A stretch of 64,000 nucleotides of DNA from Chloroflexota bacterium (GTDB lineage Bacteria; Chloroflexota; UBA11872; UBA12225): contig JAUJOR010000009.1 of the NCBI GenBank assembly GCA_030447525.1, positions 153,021 through 217,020 on the forward strand, in the 5' to 3' direction. The notes below the pieces were generated by a model that saw nothing but the letters and a program-made list of their open reading frames with translations, was not told the DNA's origin and ran no database searches. This document shows positions 1 through 10,367 of this stretch, one piece after another. A program made the position numbers and the translations under genes. Position 1 is the stretch's first letter; each line of letters begins with the position of its first letter.

Positions 1-124
1 GGGGGTGACTTGAGCGATCAGCCCGGGCGTCAGAGTGGGGAGTACCGCATCCGCCTGCTTGTCCTCGACGGCAATGGCGGCCTGGTGGCCCTATTCTGAG
101 ATCGAAGGACGCGCCCGTGAGTCC

Positions 125-206
125 GGATTTCGCGCGCCCCAGATCGCGTACCCCCAAGGAGGGTGGAGCGCCCTCTCGGGGCAACGCGATCTGGGGCGGG
201 GAAACC
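125..206. repeat. Long palindromic element, copy 1
   Basis: The 14-base arm at 136-149 (GCCCCAGATCGCGT) is exactly complementary to 184-197, and the flanks extend the pairing imperfectly to 125 and 206. It could form a long hairpin with a loop of about 34 nt. A related element lies at 59582-59662, sharing the left arm and the closing CCAGGCT-type tail. It lies upstream of the likely start of the first gene, so that reading frame here is probably not translated. Confidence 0.6.
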
Positions 207-244
207 AGGCTGAGCCTGCGATCTACCCACGAGCGTCATTGGCC

Positions 245-2509
245 TTGAGGCTTCGGAGCTGGGCAGTCACGGCGGCCCTGGCCGCGCCCCCGGCCGCCCT
301 GTGGACGGTGGCCCTATGGGGGCGAACCTCCGTCGCCGGGCTGTCCGGGCGCTGGCTGGCGACGCTGGTCTGCCTGGCCCTGGCCGTCGCCCTGTGGGCG
401 CGCCTGGCCGGCGGCAGGGCAGCTTCCGGGAGGCATTGGCTCGTCCCCCGCTACGGTCTTCTCCCGGCTACGGGCCTGCTTCCGGCGGCCTCCTTCTCCG
501 CCGTCTTGCTCGGGGCGTTGCACTTCTCGGACGCGGTGCATCACCGCTTCGTCTTCGAGCCTCTGTTGAAGGGCGTGTCCCTCCCGCTCAGTATTCTGCT
601 CGTCCTGGCCGCCCCGGGGATCGCCGGGGCGGCCGGGGCGTGGGGGAGGGCCCCGGCGGGTGGGCGCCTCCCCGCGGCCGCCGCGGCCTTGCAGGACACC
701 CTCCCCGGCCGGGCCACGCTCGTCGGCGGCGTCACGCTGGGGGCCGCGGGGCTACTGCAGGCCGTGTCCCTGATCAACGTGGCCACGGATGACCTGATCC
801 GCTATTGGTCTATCGCCGACGCCATGCTCTCGGGGGCCGGCTATCCGGTGACCGAGGGCTCTCCCCGCGCCGGCGGGTTCTACCTCATAGATCAGCCCCT
901 GTACCCTTTCCTGCTCTTGCCTAGCTTCCGACTGCTGGGCCACCGCTACCTCGCCTTGCACCTCCCCCTGATCATGGCCAACGTGGCCCTCCCCTTCGTC
1001 TTCTACGGGCTGGCGCGCGCGGCCATGGCAAACACCCCAGAGGGGACGGAGGCGGGTAGGGCGGCAAGCCCCGCCTCCGTCCCCTCTGGGGCCCCGCCAG
1101 GGGCGCCGCAGCCCACAGCCAGGGGGGCATCGCCCCGCCGGGGGGCGACGGAGCGGGACGCGAGGGAGCGGGTGGCGGGCCTGTGGCTGGCCCTGGTGGT
1201 GCTTTGCTTTCCTTATTACCAGGTGTACGCCCTGGGCGCCGCCGACCCGGAGCCGCTGTGGGCGGTGGAGGCCGGGCTCCTCCTCCTCATGGCGATGCGC
1301 CTGACGCTGAAGTCCCCCGGCGCAGGGGGCAGGGCTCACGTCCCACGGGACGGGTGTGAGGTCTCGCCGGCCGCGCCTCAAGGCTCGCCCTCCAATGCCC
1401 CGACCCTGGCCTGGGGCGTCACACCGCGTCACCGGCGCCGGCCACATGGCAGGTGGGACCTGGAACCGGGTATGTGGGACCGGGGAACGAGGCGCCGCCT
1501 CCTGGAATGGGCCGCCCTGGGCCTGGCCGGGGCGGCCGCCGGCCTGACGCGGCCCGAAGGGACGCTCTACGCCGGGGTGACCATGTTGGGCCTGGCCTGG
1601 TGGTACCGGGTAGCCCTCTGGAGGGGAGTGCGTGACCTCCTCGCCCGGCGGGCGCCACCGGCTGACGCGGCCGGCTACCTCCTGGCCGGGGCGCTCTGCG
1701 CTGTCCCCATAGGTCTCTTCACCCTCTTTCTGTGGCACGAGTTTGGCGTCCTCTCCGCGGCGGGATGGCTAGAGATCGCCGGGCTGCGCTATCTCCTGCC
1801 CAACCTAGGCATCGTCGTCGGCCAGGACGTCCCCTACTACGCCGAGGCCATCGGCTTGCCTCTCCCCGCACAGAGCGGCCCGATCCTGGCCCTGGGTCTG
1901 CTAGGGATCGTCTTGACCGCTCTCTGGCGCCAGTGGCAACGCCAGCCGGCGCTGCGCTTCGTCCCGGTGGCCCTGACGCTCAACCTGATGGTCATCCTGC
2001 TCACGCCAACGGACTTCGCCGGGGACGTCCTCTCGCCACAGACCTTTCTGCGCCACCTCTCGGTGTTGTTCCCCTGGCTGGTGGGTCCCCTGGCGCTAGT
2101 CGTGCCCTCCCCGAGGGGAATCACCGCTCTGGCCATGGGGGCGCTGCTGCTGGCGGAGCTGAGCGTCCTGGGCTCGGTGACGGGGCGCACGCTGGCCGGT
2201 GCCCCGACCATCCTGACATCCGATCCGTACGTCCTGGCGACGGACTTGTGGCAGGCGCCGGATGCCTTGCCCCGGCTGCCATTTAGCCGTGACGCTCACG
2301 GGACGCTGACAATCGACCCCGGATTCGACTACCTGGGGTTCCGGCGCGGGCTGTTCTCCGCCGTACGGCCGTACGACCAGCACGTCAACGACGCCGGGCG
2401 GGCCCACATCCTAGCCACCGGCGTGGTGGCCCTGGCCGGCCTGGGGACGGCCGCGGGTTACGCCTCCACCAACGCGCGGAAGGCCGCGCCAGCGGCCGCC
2501 ACCGTGTAG
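245..2509 (+). CDS. Polytopic membrane protein, GT39/mannosyltransferase-like
   Basis: This is a hydrophobic protein of about 750 residues with some ten or more predicted membrane helices. An early loop has the RYW...YPV...[10 protein letters not shown] pattern seen in GT39/ArnT-type lipid-linked glycosyltransferases. Two hydrophilic, Pro/Gly/Arg-rich inserts interrupt it at about residues 275-315 and 370-420. They look like low-complexity expansions. The frame is open from position 35, but the first 200 bases contain a palindromic repeat and read as low-quality protein. A TTG at 245, just before the first hydrophobic stretch, is the preferred start, without a strong ribosome site. The 3' end overlaps the convergent hemL by 52 bp. 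Transfer of a sugar from a polyprenyl phosphate is inferred only from topology and the weak motif. Confidence 0.6.
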   Translation: MRLRSWAVTAALAAPPAALWTVALWGRTSVAGLSGRWLATLVCLALAVALWARLAGGRAASGRHWLVPRYGLLPATGLLPAASFSAVLLGALHFSDAVHHRFVFEPLLKGVSLPLSILLVLAAPGIAGAAGAWGRAPAGGRLPAAAAALQDTLPGRATLVGGVTLGAAGLLQAVSLINVATDDLIRYWSIADAMLSGAGYPVTEGSPRAGGFYLIDQPLYPFLLLPSFRLLGHRYLALHLPLIMANVALPFVFYGLARAAMANTPEGTEAGRAASPASVPSGAPPGAPQPTARGASPRRGATERDARERVAGLWLALVVLCFPYYQVYALGAADPEPLWAVEAGLLLLMAMRLTLKSPGAGGRAHVPRDGCEVSPAAPQGSPSNAPTLAWGVTPRHRRRPHGRWDLEPGMWDRGTRRRLLEWAALGLAGAAAGLTRPEGTLYAGVTMLGLAWWYRVALWRGVRDLLARRAPPADAAGYLLAGALCAVPIGLFTLFLWHEFGVLSAAGWLEIAGLRYLLPNLGIVVGQDVPYYAEAIGLPLPAQSGPILALGLLGIVLTALWRQWQRQPALRFVPVALTLNLMVILLTPTDFAGDVLSPQTFLRHLSVLFPWLVGPLALVVPSPRGITALAMGALLLAELSVLGSVTGRTLAGAPTILTSDPYVLATDLWQAPDALPRLPFSRDAHGTLTIDPGFDYLGFRRGLFSAVRPYDQHVNDAGRAHILATGVVALAGLGTAAGYASTNARKAAPAAATV

Positions 2510-3774
2510 TCTATGTCCGCCGGGGTGTGCGCCAGGGAGATAAAGGCAGCCTCGAACTGTGACGGGGCGAGGTACACCCCCCGCTCGAGCATGGCGTGAA
2601 AAAACCGTCCGTAGCGCCGGCGGTCGGCGCTACGGGCGGAAGCGTAGTCCGTCACCGGCCCCCCAGCAAAAAAGCCGGTCAGCATCGAACCCACCCGGTT
2701 GGTGGAGTAGGCCACGCCGGCTTCATGCGCCCCCCTGGCCATGCCCCGCTCCAGGCGGGAGGAGACCTCCTCTAGCTGCTCGTACGCCCCCGGGCGCCGG
2801 ATGAGCTCCAGCGTGGCGATCCCGGCCGCCATGGCCAGGGGATTGCCGGAAAGGGTGCCCGCCTGGTAGACCGGGCCCAGGGGGGCGACATACTCCATCA
2901 CGTCTCGCCGACCCCCGTAGGCCCCTACGGGGAGCCCGCCCCCCACGATCTTCCCCAGGCAGGTGATGTCCGGCGTCACGCCATAGCGGGCCTGCGCCCC
3001 ACCACGGGCGACGCGGAAGCCGGTCATCACCTCGTCGAAGATCAGCAGGGCGCCGTGACGCGTGCAGAGCTGGCGCAGCCCCTCCAGGAAACCGGTAGCC
3101 GGCGGCACGACGCCCATGTTCCCGGCCACCGGCTCCACGATCACGGCGGCGATACCTCCTCCGTGTCGCTCGAAGGCGGCGCCCACGGCCGGGAGATCGT
3201 TAAAGGCCAGGGACAAGGTCTGGGCGGCAGCCGCGGCCGGCACCCCCGGGGAGTCGGGGGCGCCCAGGGTCAGCGGACCGGAGCCGGCCTGCACCAGCAG
3301 CCCATCGGCGTGCCCATGGTATCCGCCGTCGAACTTGACGATCATCTCCCGGCCGGTGACGCCCCGGGCGACCCGCAGGGCGCTCATCGTGGCCTCAGTG
3401 CCGGAGTTGACGAAGCGGACGAGCTCGATCGAGGGAACAGCCTCCTTGACCATGGCCGCCAGGCGCACCTCGGCCTCCGTCGGCGCGCCGTAGCTCGTCC
3501 CGCGCCCGGCCGCCCGGCGGACGGCCTCGACCACCTCCGGGTGGGCGTGCCCGGCGATCAGCGGGCCCCAGGAGCCGACGTAGTCGACGTACTCGTTCCC
3601 GTCGACGTCCCACATGCGGCACCCGGCGCCACGCTCGATGAAGACCGGCGTCCCCTCCACGCCCCGGAAGGCCCGTACCGGGCTGTTCACCCCACCAGGG
3701 AGGTGTTGCTGGGCGTCTCCGAACAAGGCCTCGGAGCGGGCGATCTGGTAAGGACGAGCCACGGTAGGTGTCAT
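2458..3774 (-). CDS. hemL: Glutamate-1-semialdehyde 2,1-aminomutase
   Basis: A PLP enzyme that converts glutamate-1-semialdehyde to 5-aminolevulinate, the last step of C5-route ALA synthesis. The 438-residue length is normal. The N-terminus carries the family's [12 protein letters not shown] signature (residues 25-36), and [12 protein letters not shown] follows near 123-134. The PLP lysine is K275 in [12 protein letters not shown], preceded by [10 protein letters not shown]. It is the last gene of the leftward haem operon, 126 bp after hemB, with an inverted repeat between them. Its tail overlaps the convergent membrane protein gene. Confidence 0.97.
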   Translation of the reverse strand: MTPTVARPYQIARSEALFGDAQQHLPGGVNSPVRAFRGVEGTPVFIERGAGCRMWDVDGNEYVDYVGSWGPLIAGHAHPEVVEAVRRAAGRGTSYGAPTEAEVRLAAMVKEAVPSIELVRFVNSGTEATMSALRVARGVTGREMIVKFDGGYHGHADGLLVQAGSGPLTLGAPDSPGVPAAAAAQTLSLAFNDLPAVGAAFERHGGGIAAVIVEPVAGNMGVVPPATGFLEGLRQLCTRHGALLIFDEVMTGFRVARGGAQARYGVTPDITCLGKIVGGGLPVGAYGGRRDVMEYVAPLGPVYQAGTLSGNPLAMAAGIATLELIRRPGAYEQLEEVSSRLERGMARGAHEAGVAYSTNRVGSMLTGFFAGGPVTDYASARSADRRRYGRFFHAMLERGVYLAPSQFEAAFISLAHTPADIDYTVAAAGAAFRALVEA

Positions 3775-3821
3775 GTTAGCGCCTCCGGCAGGCGGGGGTT
3801 ATCGTCCCCTTGCGCCCCCCA

Positions 3822-3895
3822 AGTGGGTCAAACCGCATAGAAATGGAGCTCGCACCAGATCAGAGTGTGGCCAGTCAAATGCAACGTGACCCACT
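3822..3895 (-). promoter_or_regulatory. Inverted repeat between hemB and hemL
   Basis: AGTGGGTCA at 3822-3830 is the exact reverse complement of TGACCCACT at 3887-3895. The arms are separated by 56 bases that include no obvious gene. In the transcribed (leftward) direction it falls between the hemB stop and the hemL start. It could act as an intergenic mRNA hairpin or as two operator half-sites. TGACCCACTA also occurs at 34961-34970. There is no T-run, so a classical intrinsic terminator is not supported. Confidence 0.35.
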
Positions 3896-3900
3896 AGGGC

Positions 3901-4884
3901 TTATTGTCTCAGCCAGCGGGCGACTTCGAGGGCGTGATAAGTGATCACCATGTCCGCCCCGGCGCGGACAATCCCTGTGAGTAGCTCCAGGGTCACACGA
4001 CGCTCGTCAAGCCAGCCCCGCGCGGCGGCCGCTTTGACCATGGCGTACTCACCGCTGACGTTGTAGGCCGCCAGGGGGGCGTCGAAGCGCTCGCGGGCGG
4101 CGCGGATCACGTCCAGGTAGGCCAGGGCCGGCTTGACCATCACGGCGTCGGCCCCCTCTTCCAGGTCAAGGGCGATCTCCCGCAGCGCTTCCCGCAGGTT
4201 CGGCGGGTCCATCTGGTAGGTACGCCGGTCGCCGAACTGAGGGGCCGAGTCGGCGGCGTCGCGGAAGGGGCCATAAAAAGCGCTGGCGTACTTCGCGGCG
4301 TAGGAGAGGATGGGGACGTGCTCGAAGCCGTGCTCGTCCAGGGCCCGGCGGATGGCCCCCACCCGCCCGTCCATCATGTCCGAGGGGGCGACGACGTCAA
4401 TCCCGGCGCGGGCCTGGGAAAGGGCCGTCCCGGCCAGCACCTCCAGCGTGGCGTCGTTGCGCACGTCCGGATCGCTGGCGCCGGAAAGGACGCCGCAGTG
4501 GCCGTGGGAGGTGTATTCGCAGACGCAGGTATCGGCAATCACCAGGAGATCGGGGAACGAGCCCTTGATCGCCTGCGTCGCCTGCTGCACGATGCCGTCC
4601 AGGGCGAAGGCCCCGCTGCCGGCGGCGTCTTTCCACTCCGGGAGGCCGAAGAGCAGCACGGCGGGGATGCCCAGGTCGGCGGCTTGCCCGGCGGCGTCCA
4701 CCACGGAGCGCACCGACCAGCGGTGCACCCCCGGCATGGACGCGATCTCCTGCCGGCCGTCTGCCCCGGCGGCGACGAAGAGGGGGTAGATCAGCTGGTC
4801 GACGGTGAGGCGCGTCTCACGGGTGAGTCGCCGCAGGGATTCCGTGCGGCGCAGCCGGCGCGGGCGCTGTAGCGGAAATCCCAT
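3901..4884 (-). CDS. hemB: Porphobilinogen synthase (ALA dehydratase)
   Basis: Condenses two 5-aminolevulinate molecules to porphobilinogen in the cytoplasm. The 327-residue protein has both Schiff-base lysines: K198 in [16 protein letters not shown] and K251 in [11 protein letters not shown]. The metal-site motif [13 protein letters not shown] supplies C120, C122 and C130, marking the zinc-dependent type rather than the aspartate-rich magnesium type. It starts only 3 bp after hemA ends, so the two are almost certainly co-transcribed. Confidence 0.97.
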   Translation of the reverse strand: MGFPLQRPRRLRRTESLRRLTRETRLTVDQLIYPLFVAAGADGRQEIASMPGVHRWSVRSVVDAAGQAADLGIPAVLLFGLPEWKDAAGSGAFALDGIVQQATQAIKGSFPDLLVIADTCVCEYTSHGHCGVLSGASDPDVRNDATLEVLAGTALSQARAGIDVVAPSDMMDGRVGAIRRALDEHGFEHVPILSYAAKYASAFYGPFRDAADSAPQFGDRRTYQMDPPNLREALREIALDLEEGADAVMVKPALAYLDVIRAARERFDAPLAAYNVSGEYAMVKAAAARGWLDERRVTLELLTGIVRAGADMVITYHALEVARWLRQ

Positions 4885-4887
4885 GGG

Positions 4888-6249
4888 TTATGTCGTCTCC
4901 GGCGAGCGGGAGACTGCCTCCCCCTGCACCTCGCCTCGCAGTGGGAGGGGAGAGAGGGCCTGGAGAATGGCGGCGCGAGTGCGTCGTGCAGAGGTTCCTC
5001 CCCGGGCGCCGGCCCGGCGCAGGGCCACGGTCGGGGAGTGGAGCAGCTTTTGCACGATGGTATGGGTCATCTGCTCCACGGCGGCGCGCTCGGCAGGGGC
5101 CAGGCCGGCAAGGCGCCCGGCCCAGCGCCGCAGCTCCGCCTCACGGATGGCGGCCCCGCGGCGACGCAGGGCGACGATCTCCGGCACGGCGGCGCGGGCA
5201 CGCAGGGCGGCCGCGCACTCCTCGGCGGCCGTGCGGACGGCGTCCTCGACACGGTCGAGCACCTCCCGCCGCTCGCCGACATCCAGGGCGCAGCGCGCCT
5301 CCAGGTCGTCCAGGTCGACCAGGATCACCCCCGGTAGGGAGCGTACCGCCGACTCCACGTCCCGGGGAACGGCGATGTCCACGATCACCAGGGGACGCCC
5401 GGGGCGCCGGGGGAGGGCTCCCGCCACAGCCGCGGCCGTGACCACCGGACGGGCGGCGGCCGTGGCGCAGACAACGGCGTCACAGCTGGCCAGGACCTCC
5501 GGTAGCTCGTCCAGCCGACCGGGGGCCACGCCGTCACCCAGGGCCAGCTTGGCGGCAACGGCCACGGCATGATCGAGCGAACGGTTGAGCAGGCGCACTC
5601 GACCGGCGCCGGCGGCCATCAGGGCGCGTGTCGCCGCCTTGCCCGTGACGCCCGCGCCCAGGACGGCGACGTCGCGCCCGTGCGGACCGCCCATCTCGTG
5701 ACCGGCGACGTGTACGGCTATGGAGGCAACCGACGGATGGCGGTCGAAAGCCCCCAGGGCCCGTACCCGCCGCGCGGCGTCCAGGGCATGCCGGAAGATG
5801 AGGTGCAGCTCCGGGCCCAGCGGGGCGCCGCCGGCGGCCCTGAGAAAGGCGTCGCGCACCTGGCCGATGATCTGGCACTCGCCCAGAGCAAGGGAGTCCA
5901 GCCCGGAGGCCACCCGGATGAGGTGCTGCACGGCATCCACGCCACTACTGGTATAGACGTGAGGGCGCAGGGCCTCCTCGCGAGCGCCGGCCAGCCCGGC
6001 GAGCAGGCGCAGGAGGCGAGTAGTCGCCGGGCCCCGGCGCCCCTGCACCCAGCAGTACACCTCCAGACGGTTGCAGGTGGCCAGCACCACGGCAGGGCCG
6101 CAGGCCTGGCGCACCGTTTGCCGGAAACGCTGCGCACCATCCTCGGCGCAGCCGGCGGCCAGGCGCTCCCGCACCGCCACAGGCGCTGTATGGTGGGACA
6201 CGCCGGCCAGCACCAGCACGCCCGCCATCATCTCACGCCCCCCGCTCAT
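4888..6249 (-). CDS. hemA: Glutamyl-tRNA reductase
   Basis: Reduces charged glutamyl-tRNA to glutamate-1-semialdehyde with NADPH, the committed step of haem synthesis by the C5 route. GVSHHTAPVAVRE near residue 16 and the nucleophile C59 in ATCNRLEVY are the catalytic-domain signatures. LALGECQIIGQVRDAF and a Rossmann segment, VAVLGAGVTGKAATRAL, follow. The C-terminal helical dimerisation domain is complete at 453 residues. The ATG at 6249 is preceded by a GGTGAGG-like site; Met7 or Met8 are alternative starts. Its presence beside hemL shows there is no need for an ALA synthase. Confidence 0.96.
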   Translation of the reverse strand: MSGGREMMAGVLVLAGVSHHTAPVAVRERLAAGCAEDGAQRFRQTVRQACGPAVVLATCNRLEVYCWVQGRRGPATTRLLRLLAGLAGAREEALRPHVYTSSGVDAVQHLIRVASGLDSLALGECQIIGQVRDAFLRAAGGAPLGPELHLIFRHALDAARRVRALGAFDRHPSVASIAVHVAGHEMGGPHGRDVAVLGAGVTGKAATRALMAAGAGRVRLLNRSLDHAVAVAAKLALGDGVAPGRLDELPEVLASCDAVVCATAAARPVVTAAAVAGALPRRPGRPLVIVDIAVPRDVESAVRSLPGVILVDLDDLEARCALDVGERREVLDRVEDAVRTAAEECAAALRARAAVPEIVALRRRGAAIREAELRRWAGRLAGLAPAERAAVEQMTHTIVQKLLHSPTVALRRAGARGGTSARRTRAAILQALSPLPLRGEVQGEAVSRSPETT

Positions 6250-6327
6250 GCCTCACCGTTCTCCAAGGTTTGTCGGCGCTCGGCCCCCGACGGGCTCACC
6301 TCTGCAGGCCCTCCGAAGATCGACCGT

Positions 6328-7239
6328 TCACATCTCTCTATGATCGCCGCATGGACGATCCACCCTGCCCCGCCCCGCGCTGCCTGCCCCCTGACCGGCC
6401 GGCAGGGCAGCGCTGCGCAGGTAGCTGGCCAGGGCCCCGGCCAGTGCCCCGGCAGTGGTGGCCGGGGCGACCACGCCGGGGCGCCACCCTGCTCCCTCCA
6501 CCGCCCCGGCCGTCGTCTCCCCGATACAGGCGACGACCACCCGGCCCATAATGGTACGTTGCTCCGCCTCACTTAGGCCGGCAATGGGGGCGGCCCCGCG
6601 CAGGGCCTGCACGGCCGACGGGCTGAACAAGGCCAGCGCCTCGAACTCCCCGGCGGCCAGGCCGCGCCAGGCCGCCAGCGCCCCCTCGGTGTCCGGCTCC
6701 GTACGGTAGAGCGCCACTTCGTCCACCGTCGCGCCCCGTTGGCGCAGGGCGAGCGCCAGCGTGTCTCGCCCGGCTTCGGCGCGGGGGAGCAAGATACGAT
6801 CCTGGTTCCTCACGTGAGTGGCCAGGGCAACCGCGGCTCGAGCCGCGGAAAAGGGGTCGAGGACGAGGTCTGCTTCCCGGCCGTAGCCGGCCAGGACGGT
6901 CGCCGTCGCCGGGCCGGCGCAGATCCGCGCCCCCGTCGCTCGTAGATCTACTCCCAGCGCGCCGGCGCGCCGGGCCAGGTAGCGAACGGCGTTGGCGCTG
7001 GTGAAGACAATCCACTGGTACTGGGACAGCCCCTGCAGCGCGGCATCGAGGGTATCCGTCGCCGATGATGGACAAGTCACCACCAGGGGCAGGCATACGC
7101 CCTGCAAACCGGCCGCTGCCAGGTCCCGGCATACCCCCTCGGCCTGGGGCGCCGGGCGCGTTACCAGCACCCGCGGGGGCCCCTCCCGGCGCCACCCGCC
7201 GGCAGCGGGCGTCCACTCTCGAGCGGTGGAGATCACCAT
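6328..7239 (-). CDS. hemD: Uroporphyrinogen-III synthase
   Basis: Cyclises hydroxymethylbilane with inversion of ring D to give uroporphyrinogen III, the branch point to haem and to cobalamin. HemD sequences diverge strongly, so the call rests on the two-lobed pattern (RVLVTRPAPQAEG at the start, QWIVFTSANAVRYL, later EALALFSPSAVQAL) and on position. The start overlaps the hemC stop by 7 bp. The 303-residue length is slightly long, with an Ala/Gly/Arg-rich C-terminal tail that is probably unstructured. Confidence 0.9.
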   Translation of the reverse strand: MVISTAREWTPAAGGWRREGPPRVLVTRPAPQAEGVCRDLAAAGLQGVCLPLVVTCPSSATDTLDAALQGLSQYQWIVFTSANAVRYLARRAGALGVDLRATGARICAGPATATVLAGYGREADLVLDPFSAARAAVALATHVRNQDRILLPRAEAGRDTLALALRQRGATVDEVALYRTEPDTEGALAAWRGLAAGEFEALALFSPSAVQALRGAAPIAGLSEAEQRTIMGRVVVACIGETTAGAVEGAGWRPGVVAPATTAGALAGALASYLRSAALPAGQGAGSAGRGRVDRPCGDHREM

Positions 7240-8216
7240 GCTCGAGCGGCCTCCTCTACAGACAGGGGCGGGATGCTGGGGGGCGCCTCGGTCGCCTGGG
7301 CCAGCATCTCGGCCGCCCCGCGCTCGAGCAGGCCCCGGGCTACAGCCTGGCCGAGGCTCTGCGGCTCGTCGAGGCGCCCCCAGGCCGCCGCGCGCGCCAC
7401 GCGCCTACCGTCGGGGGTAGCCACGGCGGCCTGCAGATGGAGCGTCCCGTCCGGCCGGGGCGTGCCCAGGGCGGCTACCGGGAGGCGGCAGCCACTGTCC
7501 AGCTCCCGGACCAGGCTGCGCTCGGCGAGGACGGCCGCCTCCGATCCCAGGTCGGTGATCCCGGCGGCTACCTCACGGTGATACCCGTCCTCGGCCCGGC
7601 CCTCCAGGCCCAACGCCCCCTGGCCCGGCGCCGGGAGCAGGACGTCAAAGGGGATGGGAGTGCGCCGAGCCTCGGCCAGCCCCAGGCGCTCCAGCCCGGC
7701 GGCGGCCAGGACGATGGCGTCGAGCTCCCCATCCGGGTCGAGGAGCTTGCGCCAGCGCGTATCCACGTTGCCTCGCACGGGGACGATTCGGAGGTCCGGC
7801 CGGCAGGCGCGCAAAAAGGCGTCCCGGCGCAGGCTGCTCGTTCCGACGCGCGCCCCGGCGGGGAGATCGTCCAGCCGGCGTCCATCTGCTGTGACCAGCA
7901 CGTCACCGGGATCGGCCCGTGGAGGCACGGCTACGATGGCCAGGCCGTCAGGCGTCTGGGGCGGGACGTCCTTCAGGCTGTGTACCGCCAGGTCGATCCG
8001 CCCATGGAGCAAGGCCAGCTCGATGTCCCGCACAAAGACCCCCCGTCCCCAGGAGGGGAGCGCCCCGGCGGTGACCCGGTCGCCCTCGGTGGAGACTACC
8101 TCCAGGCGCACCGTGAGACGGGGGTGGCGGCGCCGCAGGGCCGCGGCCACCATCTCCGTCTGGGCCAGGGCCAGGCGGCTGCCGCGGGTGCCGATCACAA
8201 CGGGCCGGGGGGTCAT
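7233..8216 (-). CDS. hemC: Hydroxymethylbilane synthase (porphobilinogen deaminase)
   Basis: Polymerises four porphobilinogens to hydroxymethylbilane on a covalently bound dipyrromethane cofactor. The protein starts IGTRGSRLALAQTEMV, has the catalytic-domain segment DLAVHSLKDVP and GTSSLRRDAFL, and ends with the cofactor cysteine in LDSGCRLPVAALG. The frame is open well upstream, but the ATG at 8216 gives the normal 327-residue protein and overlaps the hemH stop as ATGA. The upstream part of the open frame is a shadow of hemH. Confidence 0.96.
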   Translation of the reverse strand: MTPRPVVIGTRGSRLALAQTEMVAAALRRRHPRLTVRLEVVSTEGDRVTAGALPSWGRGVFVRDIELALLHGRIDLAVHSLKDVPPQTPDGLAIVAVPPRADPGDVLVTADGRRLDDLPAGARVGTSSLRRDAFLRACRPDLRIVPVRGNVDTRWRKLLDPDGELDAIVLAAAGLERLGLAEARRTPIPFDVLLPAPGQGALGLEGRAEDGYHREVAAGITDLGSEAAVLAERSLVRELDSGCRLPVAALGTPRPDGTLHLQAAVATPDGRRVARAAAWGRLDEPQSLGQAVARGLLERGAAEMLAQATEAPPSIPPLSVEEAARAW

Positions 8217-9244
8217 GCCCGGCTGACCTCCGGTGCCGGCGCGGCCCAGGCCCCCGCCCCTGCCGGGACGGGGCCGGCCACCTCTCCCAGGGGCGAGAGG
8301 CCCAGCGTCCGGCGGGCGACGTCGGCCAGGGCGTCGATGAACTGGGGGTCGCAGTTCAGGGACTCGATGCGGTGGAAGGCCAGACCGGCCGCCGCCGCTT
8401 CCTCTCGCGCAGCGACGTCGATGTCGTACAGGATCTCCAGATGATCGGCCAGGAACTGCACCGGAACGACCAGGACGTGGCGATGACCGGCAGCCCGCAC
8501 CCCCGGGAGGATGTCCTTGAGGTCCGGCTTGAGCCACTCCTCCGGGGTATGCCCGGCGCTCTGGTAGGCGAACCCCCAACGCGCCATGCCCGTCCCGGTG
8601 GGCCGGTCCAGCCCGGCCCGGTCGACGATCGACCGTACCGTCTCCTCGAGTTGGTCGAGATACTCCGGCTCCCGGTCGACTACCGGCTTGGGGAGACTGT
8701 GTGTCGTGAGGATGACCTGCACGCGGTCGCGCTCCTGCGCCGGGAAGCGGTCGAGGGCCCCATGGACTCGCCGGGCCAGGGCGCCGAGAAAGTCCGGGTG
8801 CCAGTGCCACGGCCCGGCCACGGCGATCTCCACCCCAGCGCCGAGGCGCTCCCGCCCGGCGTCCACACCGCGATGGTAGCCCCCCATGATGTATGGGGAG
8901 TACTGCGGGGACATGATCACGGCGGCGATCCGCTGCGCCCCGGCCGCCGCCAGGCCGGCCAGTCCCTCGGGGATGGTAGGCGGGGCGTGGCGCATTCCTA
9001 CTCCCACTTTGAAGCGCACGTCCCCGGCCGCGGTCTCGTTGAGCCGCGCCTCGACGGCGGCCCCCTGCGCCCGCGTGATGCCCAGGAGGGGCGAGCCGCC
9101 GATGAGACGATAGCGCCGCTGGAACTCCGCTACCAGGTCTTCAGGCGCCGGCCGGCCGCCCCGCGTGCTGGCCAGGTAGGCCGGGACGTCGTCCAGCGTG
9201 GCCGGGGAACCGTAGGTCATCAGGAGGACGCCAAGGGTGGTCAT
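8213..9244 (-). CDS. hemH: Ferrochelatase (proto- or coproporphyrin type)
   Basis: Inserts Fe(II) into a porphyrin. The protein begins TTLGVLLMTYGSPATLDDVPAYL and has the THSLPKPV segment. The near-C-terminal QFLADHLEILYDIDVAARE matches the ferrochelatase active-site signature around the conserved His and Glu. The start at 9244 follows a good GGAGAGGTGAG site; the frame is open 12 codons further upstream. No extra iron-sulfur cysteines are evident in the tail. Because no protoporphyrinogen oxidase or HemQ is encoded beside it, the true substrate (coproporphyrin III or protoporphyrin IX) cannot be decided from the sequence. Confidence 0.95.
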   Translation of the reverse strand: MTTLGVLLMTYGSPATLDDVPAYLASTRGGRPAPEDLVAEFQRRYRLIGGSPLLGITRAQGAAVEARLNETAAGDVRFKVGVGMRHAPPTIPEGLAGLAAAGAQRIAAVIMSPQYSPYIMGGYHRGVDAGRERLGAGVEIAVAGPWHWHPDFLGALARRVHGALDRFPAQERDRVQVILTTHSLPKPVVDREPEYLDQLEETVRSIVDRAGLDRPTGTGMARWGFAYQSAGHTPEEWLKPDLKDILPGVRAAGHRHVLVVPVQFLADHLEILYDIDVAAREEAAAAGLAFHRIESLNCDPQFIDALADVARRTLGLSPLGEVAGPVPAGAGAWAAPAPEVSRA

Positions 9245-9248
9245 GCCC

Positions 9249-10367
9249 TCACCTCTCCACACGATCCATGGCCGCTCCAACGCCCACCGCCCGGGCGCTC
9301 GCCGTATGCACCGCCTGTACCAGCCGGGCCAGCTGCTCCGGGTTGGTCTCGGGGAGCACGCCGTGTCCGAGGTTGAAGATGTGCCCGGGCCGTCCGCCGG
9401 CGCGCCGCAGCACGTCCTGCATCCCCTCCTCCAGGCGCTCCCAGGGTGCCAGGGCCAGCACCGGATCTAGGTTACCCTGGATCCCCTTGTCGTACCCAAT
9501 GCGCCCCCACGCCTCGTCCAGCGGGACGCGCCAGTCCACGCTCATGATATCGGAGCCGGCCCCGGCCATCAGCTCCAACAGGCTCGCCGCCCCCGTGCCG
9601 AAGTGGATGCGGGGGATGCCGCTGTCCTCCAGGGCCGCGAAGACCCGCCGGGTATACGGCAGGCTGTAGCGCTCGTAGTCGCTCGGCGAAAGCATCCCCA
9701 CCCAGCTGTCGAAGAGCTGCACCACCTGCACCCCGGCCCGGATCTGGGCCTGGAGGTACAGCACCACCTGCTCGCTTACCTTCTCCATCAGGGCATGCCA
9801 GGTGGCCTCGTCGCTGTACATCAGGCCTTTGGCCCTGGCGTAGTCCCGCGAGGGACGTCCCTCCACCATGTAGCAGGCCAGGGTAAACGGGGCGCCGGAG
9901 AAGCCGATCAGGGCCGCCCTCCCCCCTTCGCCGGCCTCCATCCCCTCCCCGGCGCTGCCCCCCCCAGGCGAGAGCTCGTGCCGGATCAGACGGATTGCCT
10001 CCATGACGTAGGGGGTGGCTTCCTCCCCCTCCACCACTCGCAGCGCGGCGACGTCGGCCGCCGCGCGGATGGGATGGTGGACGATCGGCCCCACCTCCGG
10101 CTGGATCTCGAAGCTGCACCCCATCGCCTCCAGGGGCAGCATGATGTCGGCGAACATCACCGCCCCGTCCACGCCGAAGCGCTCCACCGGCATCAGCGTC
10201 ACCTGGGTGCACAGGTCCGGGGTCTTGGCCAGGGTCAGAATGTCGTAGCGCCGACGCAGCTCGCGGTACTCGTCCAGGCAGCGCCCGGCCTGGCGCATGT
10301 ACCAGACAGGCGTGCGGTCGACCGGCTGGAGCCGGCAGGCGGCGAGCATGCGTCCTTCCCCGTTCAT
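9249..10367 (-). CDS. hemE: Uroporphyrinogen decarboxylase
   Basis: Removes four acetate carboxyls of uroporphyrinogen III to give coproporphyrinogen III. The signatures PVWYMRQAGRCLDEYR near residue 20 and GFSGAPFTLACYMVEG in mid-protein are diagnostic. HFGTGAASLLELM and the C-terminal NLGHGVLPETNPEQL complete the fold. The length of 372 residues includes a short Gly/Glu insert near residues 131-145. It is the first recognised gene of the haem operon; hemH follows after 4 bp. A GAGGATGAGGAG purine run precedes the ATG. Confidence 0.97.
   Translation of the reverse strand: MNGEGRMLAACRLQPVDRTPVWYMRQAGRCLDEYRELRRRYDILTLAKTPDLCTQVTLMPVERFGVDGAVMFADIMLPLEAMGCSFEIQPEVGPIVHHPIRAAADVAALRVVEGEEATPYVMEAIRLIRHELSPGGGSAGEGMEAGEGGRAALIGFSGAPFTLACYMVEGRPSRDYARAKGLMYSDEATWHALMEKVSEQVVLYLQAQIRAGVQVVQLFDSWVGMLSPSDYERYSLPYTRRVFAALEDSGIPRIHFGTGAASLLELMAGAGSDIMSVDWRVPLDEAWGRIGYDKGIQGNLDPVLALAPWERLEEGMQDVLRRAGGRPGHIFNLGHGVLPETNPEQLARLVQAVHTASARAVGVGAAMDRVER

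Noticed and set aside
7065..8444. Long rightward open frame over hemC/hemD
   Set aside because: A GC-rich shadow of the clearly recognised leftward haem genes; the protein is low-complexity with no family features.
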